Source of the DNA: Pseudoxanthomonas suwonensis
GTDB lineage: Bacteria; Pseudomonadota; Gammaproteobacteria; Xanthomonadales; Xanthomonadaceae
DNA: 64,000 bases
NCBI RefSeq assembly: GCF_000972865.1
Contig: NZ_CP011144.1
Span: 2,542,001 to 2,606,000 of the forward strand
Reading direction: 5' to 3'
Under the pieces are notes generated by a model. That model was given only the letters and a program-made list of their open reading frames with translations, ran no database searches and was not told the DNA's origin. The number at the start of each line of letters is the position of its first letter. Position 1 is the first letter of the stretch. Of this stretch, positions 16,834 through 24,625 are shown piece after piece. Position numbers and translations under genes: made by a program.

Positions 16834-16862
16834 CTTCCGGTTTTTTCTCGCGCTACGCGACT
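16834..16862 (+). promoter_or_regulatory. ECF-type promoter-like motif, copy 3 (before Bil operon)
   Basis: CTTCCGGTTTTTTC (16834-16847), ten bases, CGACT (16858-16862): the same two blocks with the same spacing as at 11803 and 11868, although the ten bases between differ. It lies 58 bases before the Bil Ubl start, in the 130-base gap after the ImmA-helicase gene. Confidence 0.65.
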
Positions 16863-16919
16863 AGCTGTGTGACGGCGTTGGAATTCCCCAACGACGAATG
16901 ACACAGAAGGTGGTGAAGC

Positions 16920-17423
16920 GTGAAAAACATCAAGATCGTATTGCAGCGCGAGGGCGCTGCGCAGGTGCTGGTCGGCGACTTGAATGGCCAGCAGACGGTG
17001 GGCGAAGCGCTCAAGGCGCTTGGCGTTACCCACATCGGGCAGGACCTCCTCCACGCCGAGGATCACGACGGCCCGGTGGAGCTGAAGACGCCGGTGCAGG
17101 CGCTGGTATCGGGCAAGGGCGAGGGCGGACCGGCGCTGGTGCGCTTGCACCAGGGCCGCTGCCGGCGCGTCAGCGTCAACGTCACCTTCAACGGGGTGAC
17201 GAAGTCGCGCGACTTCCCGCCGGTGACGCGCGTGGGCCACGTGCATCAGTGGGCGACGCACAACGCCTTCGAGATGTCGCCGCGCGACGCGGCCGAGCAC
17301 GTGCTCGAGCTCGAAGGTGGCGACGAGCGCCCCGATTCCGACGCCCAAATCGGCACGCTGACCGATGGCGTGCTGTGCGCGGTGGCCTTCGACCTGGTGC
17401 CCTTCAAGCGCGTGGAGGGCTGA
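16920..17423 (+). CDS. bilA: Ubiquitin-like protein of Bil system (BilA-like)
   Basis: 167 residues, GTG start behind AAGGTGGTG. The length and strand pattern fit two fused beta-grasp domains (about 1-85 and 86-167): KNIKIVLQREGAAQVLVGDL opens the first and RRVSVNVTFNGVTKSRDFPP the second. It ends FKRVEG, so the terminal residue is already glycine and no processing would be needed before E1 activation. It is followed by E2-like, JAB and E1-like genes. BilABCD systems attach an ISG15-like protein to phage tail components and protect bacteria. Assignment rests mainly on operon context and size. Confidence 0.78.
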   Translation: MKNIKIVLQREGAAQVLVGDLNGQQTVGEALKALGVTHIGQDLLHAEDHDGPVELKTPVQALVSGKGEGGPALVRLHQGRCRRVSVNVTFNGVTKSRDFPPVTRVGHVHQWATHNAFEMSPRDAAEHVLELEGGDERPDSDAQIGTLTDGVLCAVAFDLVPFKRVEG

Positions 17424-17427
17424 CATA

Positions 17428-17880
17428 ATGTCCTTGGACCAACAGGCCTTCGAGGCCGACGTCAACTCCGGGGCTTTCCTCAACGGCTCGTTCTCGGGCC
17501 GTTGGGGGCTGGACTCGATTGCCTGGCCGCACGCGCTGATCTGGGTGCGTGCCGGCGACGGCAGCCGGCTGCTGCTGCGCTTCGAGCTGACCAACTACCC
17601 GCGCAACGCGCCCACGGCCCAGCCGTGGGATGTCGAGTGCAACGCCAACCTGTCCCCGGCGCGGTGGCCGCGCGGCCACGAGCGGATCAACGCCGCCTTC
17701 AACCCGAACTGGAACGCCAGCGCGCTGTACATCCCTTGCGATCGCATCGCGATCCAGGGCCACGAGGCCTGGCGCCAGCAGCATCCGTCCATGCTGTGGG
17801 ATCCGGCCGTGGGCATCCACCGTTACGTGCGGGTCGTGTCCGATCTGCTGGGGTCGCCTGACTATGCCCGCGCCCAGTGA
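17428..17880 (+). CDS. bilB: E2-like conjugating enzyme (BilB-like)
   Basis: 150 residues, ATG four bases after the Ubl stop. It has the prokaryotic E2 pattern: a beta-meander (ALIWVRAGDGSRLLLRFEL), the loop TNYPRNAPTAQPWD that replaces the YPxxPP of eukaryotic E2s, and the candidate catalytic Cys104 in ALYIPCDRIAIQGHEAW, followed by helix HRYVRVVSDLL. It would receive the Ubl from the E1-like protein as a thioester and pass it to the target. It overlaps the JAB gene by 17 bases. Confidence 0.82.
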   Translation: MSLDQQAFEADVNSGAFLNGSFSGRWGLDSIAWPHALIWVRAGDGSRLLLRFELTNYPRNAPTAQPWDVECNANLSPARWPRGHERINAAFNPNWNASALYIPCDRIAIQGHEAWRQQHPSMLWDPAVGIHRYVRVVSDLLGSPDYARAQ

Positions 17881-18352
17881 ACTTCGGATGCCACGCCGGC
17901 TGTGGGACGGCCTGATCGCGCAGCTGCACGCACGCACTGGCGGTGAGACCCACGAATCGGGCGCCTTCCTGCTCGGGCAGATGACCGAGCACGGTCGCCG
18001 CGTCACCGACGTGCTGTACTTCGATGACCTGCACCCGGAAGTGCACGCCCGTGGCGTCGTGGACTTGCCTGCGGCGGCATTTCGTCGCCTGTGGGCGATC
18101 GTGCGCGAGCGCGGTGTGCAGGTGGTGGGCGATGTGCACGTGCACCCGTACAGCGCCCGACAGAGCCGCATCGATCGACAGAACCCGCTGATCGCCGCGC
18201 GCGGCCACGTCGCAATCATCTTGCCCAACTTCGCGCGGCCGCGAATCCGCCGCTGGTCGGTGGGCGTGTACGTCTACGAAGGCGACCACCAATGGCAGGC
18301 GGTGGGCGGCTGCGGCCGTCGGTTCTTGGTAATGGAGGATGACCATGAGTGA
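17864..18352 (+). CDS. bilD: JAB/MPN metalloprotease, deubiquitinase-like (BilD-like)
   Basis: 162 residues. The JAMM zinc site is visible: E31 in THESGAFLLG, H92-V-H94-P, and S101-x-x-D104 in the segment ending RQSRID. Such proteins cleave the isopeptide bond or trim Ubl precursors. The start ATG 17864 lies inside the end of the E2 gene; an in-frame ATG at 17888 is a weaker alternative. Its stop overlaps the E1 gene. As the Ubl already ends in Gly, recycling of conjugates is the more likely task here. Confidence 0.87.
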   Translation: MPAPSELRMPRRLWDGLIAQLHARTGGETHESGAFLLGQMTEHGRRVTDVLYFDDLHPEVHARGVVDLPAAAFRRLWAIVRERGVQVVGDVHVHPYSARQSRIDRQNPLIAARGHVAIILPNFARPRIRRWSVGVYVYEGDHQWQAVGGCGRRFLVMEDDHE

Positions 18353-19724
18353 GTCGATGGAGGAGCTGGGCGAGCGCCTGAGTCGGGTGCTCAAGATGGT
18401 GCTGGACACCGGCGAGGCGGCCTCCGAGGCCGAGGCGCTGGCGATCTTCGCGCGCTATCGCGTGCAGTTGGTCTTTGGCGCCGACCTAGGCGAGATGGCG
18501 CAGGCCGCCCTGCTGACGGCCGCCGCCACTGCGTTGCCGTGCCTGCTGGGCGGCGTGAGCTACTTGGGGCCCGAGCAGCCGCTGCGCGCACGCTGGCGAG
18601 GGCATCCGGATACGCCGGCGCCCGCGGGCTTGGCCGCTACCCTGGAAGCCTTCGGTGTCACGCGCGCAAGCGCGCGGGATCCCCAAGTGCCGTGCCTGGT
18701 GATCGGACGCGTGCACGCCGAAGGCTTTGGCATTCGCGCCAGCTTCAATGGCTGGACAGCCGCGGTGCTGTCGCTGGACGACGAGCCACTGGCCGAGCAG
18801 GGCAACTGCGCAGCCGCGGCGGTGCTCGCCGGCGCGATGGCGGTGAGCGAGATCTTTCAGTTCTTCCGCGGAACGCAGGCGCTGGCCTGCCATCGCCGCA
18901 TCGGCTGGTCATTGTGGGATCCGACGGTGCCGTGGACGGCGGCCGCGTCAGGTCCGGCGCTGACGGTGCTGCCGCAATCGGCTTGGCTGGTGGGCGTTGG
19001 TAACTTGGGCCAGGCCTACCTGTGGACCTTGGGCCTGCTGCCCTACGGCGCCTACCCGTGCGAGTTGGTGCTGCAGGATTTCGATCCGGTTTCGCTCGCG
19101 AATAAGAGCACCTCTTTGCTCAGTCGCGAGATCGATGTGGGACGCCGCAAGACTCGCATGGCGGCGGACTGGGCTGAGCACCGCGGCTTTCGCACGACGC
19201 TCATCGAACGGCGTTTCGGCGCTGACTTCACCGTGGCTAGCGACGAGCCGGCCGTGGCGCTGATGGGGGTGGACAATCCGGCGGCGCGACGGCTGGTCGA
19301 GCAGGTGGGCTTTTCCCGAGTGATAGAGGCCGGCCTCGGACGCGGCCCCGGCGATTACCTCGGCATCAACGTGCACACCTTCCCGGCCCCGCGCTCGGCG
19401 CTGGATTGCTGGCCGGACCCGGCGACCGCGCCCGCCGATGCGAATCCCGGCCCCTTCAACCAGGTGGCCTACCAGCAGCTGCTGGCCGACAGCGGCGATC
19501 GCTGCGGCGCGCTGCGCCTGGCGGGGCGCAGCATCGCCACGCCTTTCACTGGCGCGGCAGCGGGGGCGCTAGTGATCGGCGAATTGCTGCGGCTGTGTCA
19601 CGGCGGAGCGCGAGTGGAGTACATTGCGCTGCATCTGGCTCGGCCGCTCGAGAGCACGGCCGTGGCTGGGATGCCGTGGCCAGTCAGCAACCCCGGGCTA
19701 GTCGCAGCAGCGCTGTCGGTGTAG
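18345..19724 (+). CDS. bilC: E1-like ThiF-family activating enzyme (BilC-like)
   Basis: 459 residues. An N-terminal ~200-residue domain precedes a ThiF/UBA adenylation domain with G217-V-G-N-L-G222, acidic ligand in LVLQDFDPVSLANKST, and Arg/Lys in VGRRKTRMAA. Candidate catalytic Cys387 lies in GDRCGALRLAGRSIATPF. It would adenylate the terminal glycine of the Ubl, then hold it as a thioester before transfer to the E2. ATG 18345 is chosen over 18339 because GGAGG then has 6-base spacing. It overlaps the JAB gene by 8 bases and closes the four-gene operon. Confidence 0.88.
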   Translation: MSESMEELGERLSRVLKMVLDTGEAASEAEALAIFARYRVQLVFGADLGEMAQAALLTAAATALPCLLGGVSYLGPEQPLRARWRGHPDTPAPAGLAATLEAFGVTRASARDPQVPCLVIGRVHAEGFGIRASFNGWTAAVLSLDDEPLAEQGNCAAAAVLAGAMAVSEIFQFFRGTQALACHRRIGWSLWDPTVPWTAAASGPALTVLPQSAWLVGVGNLGQAYLWTLGLLPYGAYPCELVLQDFDPVSLANKSTSLLSREIDVGRRKTRMAADWAEHRGFRTTLIERRFGADFTVASDEPAVALMGVDNPAARRLVEQVGFSRVIEAGLGRGPGDYLGINVHTFPAPRSALDCWPDPATAPADANPGPFNQVAYQQLLADSGDRCGALRLAGRSIATPFTGAAAGALVIGELLRLCHGGARVEYIALHLARPLESTAVAGMPWPVSNPGLVAAALSV

Positions 19725-19844
19725 GCGAGCCTGGAACGTTCGGCGCGGCTTGGCTCAGGCGTTAGGCTCGAAGCTGCTTTGGCATCGTTAGACAGCCGTT
19801 TCGGATGTCCGCTTATGGCCGGTAGCTGTCGTAGAAGTGTCCGA

Positions 19845-22800
19845 TTATGGAACTCCGACAATGCAAGCTCGAATCCGCTCATCGGGATGGTGCGGTGCCG
19901 GGATCACTCCGAAATGTCGTCGAACAGCTTCAAGTACCCAATCGGGTCGTTCGAGCAGATCGCTGCGGATGTCCTCCAGTAGCAAGGGTCGCGATCGTTT
20001 CTCCCGCAATCGTTCAAACCAGATCGGACGAATGATGTCGAGCCAGCGTGCCGCGATCTCATTCCAGTCTGGTAGGCGATCCTTGCTGGGATGGCTGAGA
20101 AGATCTTGCAGTTTTTCTAGGAACTCAAGGTCTTCGGCCTGTTGCTTGCTTGACGCATACGATATGAGATGACTGCAAACATCGAGAAGTTGGTGGATTG
20201 CTCGCTGTTTCTTTCGGGAGAGTAAGTGGCGTTCCGCCATGGGCAAGCGTTCAAGGAACATGTTCATTGTCCTGGCCGACCTGTCGTCAAGCGGAAGGTT
20301 GTGAACGTCAGGTCCAAGCTGCTCACGAAGCATGGCGACTATGGCCGTAAATTCTGATTGGATATCCTCATTAGCAGAGGACATAAAAAGCCATCGTGGT
20401 GCGTTGAAAGCCCCGGCGCTAAGGCAGAAGAAAGCCCAAGGTTGTGTCGCAGAAACAAGGCTGACCCGGGAAAGCACTTTTTCAGTGACGATGCGATAGC
20501 GCTCATATACGTCTTTCGAGATCAGCGAATCTGGGCCCTCCAATAGGCCGCGAATTGGAGAGAAGGCATCATCAATACCGTCCCATGCATTTCCTGCGCT
20601 GTTCTCGTACTCTTCAACCATCTGCCTCGCAGTAACTTTTACGGGAGAAACGTCGGCTTGGCGTTGAAGGTGTTCTGGCAATGGAACATTCGATCCCAGA
20701 AGCCTTTCTACGGTCTCGAATCTCTCGATCAAGCGCTCATCTGAGCTCAACGCAAACTCATCGGCGTCATCGGGCCACCAGACATGAACAGTTGAGTGGG
20801 GGCTATCCAGCCGGTCTATGCGGCCGGCACGTTGTTCAGCGACACGCACGACACTGGGCATATCCAGGTGCACTAGGACAGATGCCCTTTGCATGTTGAC
20901 GCCTTCAGACAAGCTGTCAGAGCACAGGCCAAGAACCTTGCTTGCAGGGGATCCCAGGGATAAAGCACTTAACAGTTGATCACGATCTGACTTTGCGTCT
21001 CCAGTCGCGAGCATGGCGCCAACCCCCTTGCTGCGAAGCATGCCTTGGAGCAGGGCAAGCGTTATGGGACGGCTGTCGAAGGCGAGTACGGATTCCGATT
21101 CCTCTAGAAGAGTCGTGAGAAGCTCAGCCTTCTTGGTCTCGCGGTGAGCGGTTATCTCGCGTACTAGTCTGCTGATCTCGAGGTAGATGCTGGCATCATG
21201 CCGACAGGCTTCGGAGTGAGCCGATTCGTTAGATAGCCAGTCGGGGAGATCCACACGCAGCTTGTTCTCGGGGATACGTCCCGCAATATCCTGTACTTTC
21301 TGATACTGATTCCCGGTTTCATCCTTTCTGAAGCTTTGGGTGAGCGAGAATTCTTTAAGTGTGTTGGTTGTTCCATGAATGTGTTCGAGAAGTGCCGCAC
21401 GCGAGGAGCGTAGAGCTTTCATGATTGCGTATCTCGCTAGCTTCTTTGCCGAGGAAAGGCGGCCATGGAGATACTGTGCTTCTGTGACGCCTTGCCTGTG
21501 GAGCAGGGTAGGCATCTCAATTGGGCGGACAAAGTGAGTAACGCCATATAGCGTGTCGGCAAGATCCTTGATGCGATGCGCAAGCTCCCGATCGGATATA
21601 GGCTCTTCTAGTTTGTACACGTTGGGATTGTGTTTCGGGAACCGGCATTCCCTTCCATCGGTGCTTCGATATGCGGAAGGTTCGCGATCAATCAGGACGT
21701 TGAGCATGCTCTTGGTCCGGCGAACTGTAAATTTGCGCAACTCTAGACGCAGCTGATCAACTTCTGGGGATGTCAGTGACCGGGTGAAGTCTTTCGCCCT
21801 CAACATCTTGTGGAATGTCTCGATGGTGGAAGGTTCCAGGTTGTCGGCCCCCAGGACATCTGCAATGCGCAACAGATCAGTGATGCCGCGGTTGATTGGC
21901 GTTGCTGTTAGCATCACTACATGATCCGCCATGTTTCCTAGGATTAGCTGCGTGCGTTGAGCCTTCAGGTTAAGAAAGTTATGCCCTTCGTCTACACACA
22001 GGATTTGGGCGCGCTTTAGCTCTTCGACACGCAACGCATGGCGCCGACTACCACGATGGCTAAGCTCGCCATGGGAGCGTACATCCAGCTGGACATGGGT
22101 CCTGAGCACTTCCCGTTCCCATTCTTCGACAACGGTAGGCGGGGCGATCATTACCGCCTTCCCGTGCCACAACCTTCCGGAACGAACGATGTTGTCGTGG
22201 ACGGCACCAACCAGATGGGTGCCCATGCGAGTCTTGCCGGCACCAGTCGCGTCTGCAATAAGCACGCTGCCCTGTTGGTCAAGAACCAGTAGGGCTTGAG
22301 CAATGCCCTGTTTTTGGCTTGGCCAAAGCGTATCGGCATCGCCCAGATAGTCCCCATGTAGATAGATGCTCGCCCAGTCGCCCTCGAGCACCTCGGCGCA
22401 AGCGCGAGCGAGTGCTTCATCCCAATGGACTGGCCTCAGCAACCTTTCAAGAAGAGAGATAAGTTGATGTGAATAGTCAGTTCCTAGGGACCAGAAGCCT
22501 TCCGCAATTTTTGTTAGTTCGTGATAGCGATCCGCATCGACGCCATTTCGTTCGAAGCGCGCGTTGGCTTCATGTTGATTGACAAGCCCTGGTTCTGTGA
22601 AATTACTTGAGCCTAAGGTTGCCGCTTGATCACTACAGTAGATCTTTGCATGGAGCATGTTGCCGCCACGGAGATATCTCGCCTGTACGGAGCCTTCCTT
22701 CAGTCGTTCGATTGTCCGAATCAATGCGGCCGAGCGGATTAGGGAGACGCCACGACCCAGCCAATACTTCTCTGCGAGCGCTGGAAGCTCATCTTCAAGA

Positions 22801-23096
22801 AGTTGGAACTCCTGCCGCCGTGATGCGAAAGGTTCATTTCCGACCAGTAGTCTTACTTGCGCTTCACGGTCGCTGACCGATGCAAACTCAAGGAAGCGAT
22901 CCAGGCTGGAGTAGCCGCTGATGATCAATGGGCTACGCGATCTCTTGAGATCGTTCCAGACCCAGTTCTCGACCTTGTCTCCGCCGTCATTGAGGGGAAA
23001 TCTCCCACCATGCGGCCAATCAATCGCTATGCGCTCGCTAGCTCCTTGGGCAGAAGCGAACAGTAAGAGAGTTCGATCGTCTCCTCGCTTGCGCAC
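19845..23096 (-). CDS. PLD nuclease - SNF2-type helicase fusion
   Basis: 1083 residues. The N-terminal phospholipase-D domain carries a full HKD motif, H149-A-K151...D156, then GSSNF. An SF2 helicase follows: Walker A ATGAGKT (283-289), DEGH (369-372), MLTATPIN, and motif VI QRAGRIDRLD. About 250 C-terminal residues are of unknown fold. PLD-helicase proteins are frequent in defence islands and could degrade invading DNA. GTG 23096 is the first start in frame, but an overlapping frame opens with ATG (MEYNLRQGDG) 39 bases upstream, so the N-terminus is uncertain. GC content is clearly below that of the neighbours. Convergent with the Bil operon. Confidence 0.85.
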   Translation of the reverse strand: MRKRGDDRTLLLFASAQGASERIAIDWPHGGRFPLNDGGDKVENWVWNDLKRSRSPLIISGYSSLDRFLEFASVSDREAQVRLLVGNEPFASRRQEFQLLEDELPALAEKYWLGRGVSLIRSAALIRTIERLKEGSVQARYLRGGNMLHAKIYCSDQAATLGSSNFTEPGLVNQHEANARFERNGVDADRYHELTKIAEGFWSLGTDYSHQLISLLERLLRPVHWDEALARACAEVLEGDWASIYLHGDYLGDADTLWPSQKQGIAQALLVLDQQGSVLIADATGAGKTRMGTHLVGAVHDNIVRSGRLWHGKAVMIAPPTVVEEWEREVLRTHVQLDVRSHGELSHRGSRRHALRVEELKRAQILCVDEGHNFLNLKAQRTQLILGNMADHVVMLTATPINRGITDLLRIADVLGADNLEPSTIETFHKMLRAKDFTRSLTSPEVDQLRLELRKFTVRRTKSMLNVLIDREPSAYRSTDGRECRFPKHNPNVYKLEEPISDRELAHRIKDLADTLYGVTHFVRPIEMPTLLHRQGVTEAQYLHGRLSSAKKLARYAIMKALRSSRAALLEHIHGTTNTLKEFSLTQSFRKDETGNQYQKVQDIAGRIPENKLRVDLPDWLSNESAHSEACRHDASIYLEISRLVREITAHRETKKAELLTTLLEESESVLAFDSRPITLALLQGMLRSKGVGAMLATGDAKSDRDQLLSALSLGSPASKVLGLCSDSLSEGVNMQRASVLVHLDMPSVVRVAEQRAGRIDRLDSPHSTVHVWWPDDADEFALSSDERLIERFETVERLLGSNVPLPEHLQRQADVSPVKVTARQMVEEYENSAGNAWDGIDDAFSPIRGLLEGPDSLISKDVYERYRIVTEKVLSRVSLVSATQPWAFFCLSAGAFNAPRWLFMSSANEDIQSEFTAIVAMLREQLGPDVHNLPLDDRSARTMNMFLERLPMAERHLLSRKKQRAIHQLLDVCSHLISYASSKQQAEDLEFLEKLQDLLSHPSKDRLPDWNEIAARWLDIIRPIWFERLREKRSRPLLLEDIRSDLLERPDWVLEAVRRHFGVIPAPHHPDERIRACIVGVP

Positions 23097-23240
23097 GGCA
23101 CAACCCCATCCCCCTGCCTGAGGTTATATTCCATCGTGCCGCGGTGGTACACAAGCGATGTGAACGCTTGAGTGGAGTTCCGTTTGAAGAAAGCGTTGTT
23201 AAGTCTCTATCTGATCAAGGAACGAAGGGCTGAAAAAGCA

Positions 23241-24509
23241 TTACCTTTGCTTTCGTCGTGCCTGATCCTTGACGAGCTGCGGTACTTTTTTGGTGCCACT
23301 GCCTTCTAGCAGCAGACCAGCCAATTGTTGCGTGCGATCCGAGGTTCCATCACTTGGCTGGCGTGCATCTATGGCGGCATCCGCGCGGCTCGCCCATTCC
23401 GCCTGCAATTGAACCGCAAGCAGATATGCGGTTGCTTGGGCCGCCTTGGCCAGGCTCGAAGATCTGCTATGCGACTCGTGCAGTGCTTCCGGACGCAGAT
23501 GGGTATAGCGCTTGAGGATCTTCCAGTCACGATGACCAGTGACGAGTGCGACCTGTTCGATGCTCATGCCTGCCTCGAACAGCCGATTGGTCGCCTCGTG
23601 TCGCAGGTCGTGAAAGTGCAGGTCATGGATCTTCAGGAGCTTGCACGCACGTCGGAATGCAGTGCCAATCGAACGCGAGTTGTATGGAAAGATCAAGTCG
23701 CCACGCCGGCAATACTTGCGTTGTACCCGAATTAGACGCAGTGCATCGAAACCGGTCAGATTGAGTAGCGGTACGAACTGGTGGTTGCCGTCCTTCTCTC
23801 GCGGATCCTTGCGATCGCGTACAAGGACAACGCGCCGCTGTACGTCGACCTCGCTCCAGCGGATACGACAGATCTCCTCCTGACGCATCGCGCTGGCAAT
23901 AGCAAAGCGCACGACCCGACCCATTGGAATTTGCAGCTTGGAGTTGTCGTCGAAGTGGTCGAGCAGGCGCTGGAGTTCATCGGCGGTTGGGCGCCGGTCG
24001 CGCTGTCGCGACTGTCCGATCAGGCCCAATCGTTTGAGGGCGAACCGTGCTAGATCGACGGGTTCGGCCTTCACATTGACGCCATGCACGGCCGCCGCAT
24101 GGGTGAGTACGAGCTTGAGGTAGCTGAAGTCGGTGCTGAGTGTCACCGGGCCGGCGCCTTCCTTTGCACGATTCTTGCCGAATTGGATCAGCCGCTCGCG
24201 CGTGAGATCCTCAAGCCTGACCTTGCCGAGCTTGTCTTTCAGCGCGTCGAGCGTGAATGCCTTGGAGCGGCGCGGCGCCTTGCCCACCTCGCACATGTCT
24301 TCCACGTGCAGATCGACCAGATGGGCGAACGTGGTCGGGTCGACTTTGCCTCGCTTCAGCGGTGGTTCGCCACGATCAATCCGGTGCTCGGTTTCAGTGG
24401 CCCACCTTCGCGCGTCCTCATGGCGCAGGAAGGTCTCGCTGGCATACGATTGTTTTCGTCGAACCTGGACCCGCCAGTGGCCCGACGGCAGCTTGGTGAT
24501 CGTGGCCAT
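23241..24509 (-). CDS. Tyrosine recombinase/integrase of dusA island
   Basis: 422 residues. An N-terminal arm-binding region (ITKLPSGHWRVQVRRKQSYA) and a SAM-like core-binding domain precede the catalytic domain with R209 (AMRQEEICRIRW), H300-D-L-R303-H, H326 (GHRDWK) and nucleophile Y335 (KRYTHL). The full R-H-R-H-Y set is present, so it is probably active. It lies 145 bases from attR. The location in dusA identifies it with the dusA-targeting integrase class. The C-terminal ~80 residues are Ala-rich and not part of the core fold. Confidence 0.93.
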   Translation of the reverse strand: MATITKLPSGHWRVQVRRKQSYASETFLRHEDARRWATETEHRIDRGEPPLKRGKVDPTTFAHLVDLHVEDMCEVGKAPRRSKAFTLDALKDKLGKVRLEDLTRERLIQFGKNRAKEGAGPVTLSTDFSYLKLVLTHAAAVHGVNVKAEPVDLARFALKRLGLIGQSRQRDRRPTADELQRLLDHFDDNSKLQIPMGRVVRFAIASAMRQEEICRIRWSEVDVQRRVVLVRDRKDPREKDGNHQFVPLLNLTGFDALRLIRVQRKYCRRGDLIFPYNSRSIGTAFRRACKLLKIHDLHFHDLRHEATNRLFEAGMSIEQVALVTGHRDWKILKRYTHLRPEALHESHSRSSSLAKAAQATAYLLAVQLQAEWASRADAAIDARQPSDGTSDRTQQLAGLLLEGSGTKKVPQLVKDQARRKQR

Positions 24510-24609
24510 TTCGTGTGCGCTATGTGTGCTGTAAGAGGGCGTAGAGGGGCGAAATCGGGCAAATTCCAGTGCACATGAGAGTACGATTTTCGTCTCACAT
24601 GTTTTTGAT

Positions 24610-24615
24610 TATGAT
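24610..24615 (+). promoter_or_regulatory. Candidate -10 box for island-restored dusA
   Basis: TATGAT lies 10 bases before the new dusA ATG, in AT-rich island DNA. The -35 position (TTTTCG) is weak. It would replace the promoter left behind at attL. Confidence 0.4.
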
Positions 24616-24625
24616 ACGTAAGTAA

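Noticed and set aside
6547..24509. Island as a prophage remnant
   Set aside because: No capsid, tail, terminase, lysis or phage replication gene is visible; the integrase alone is shared with prophages.
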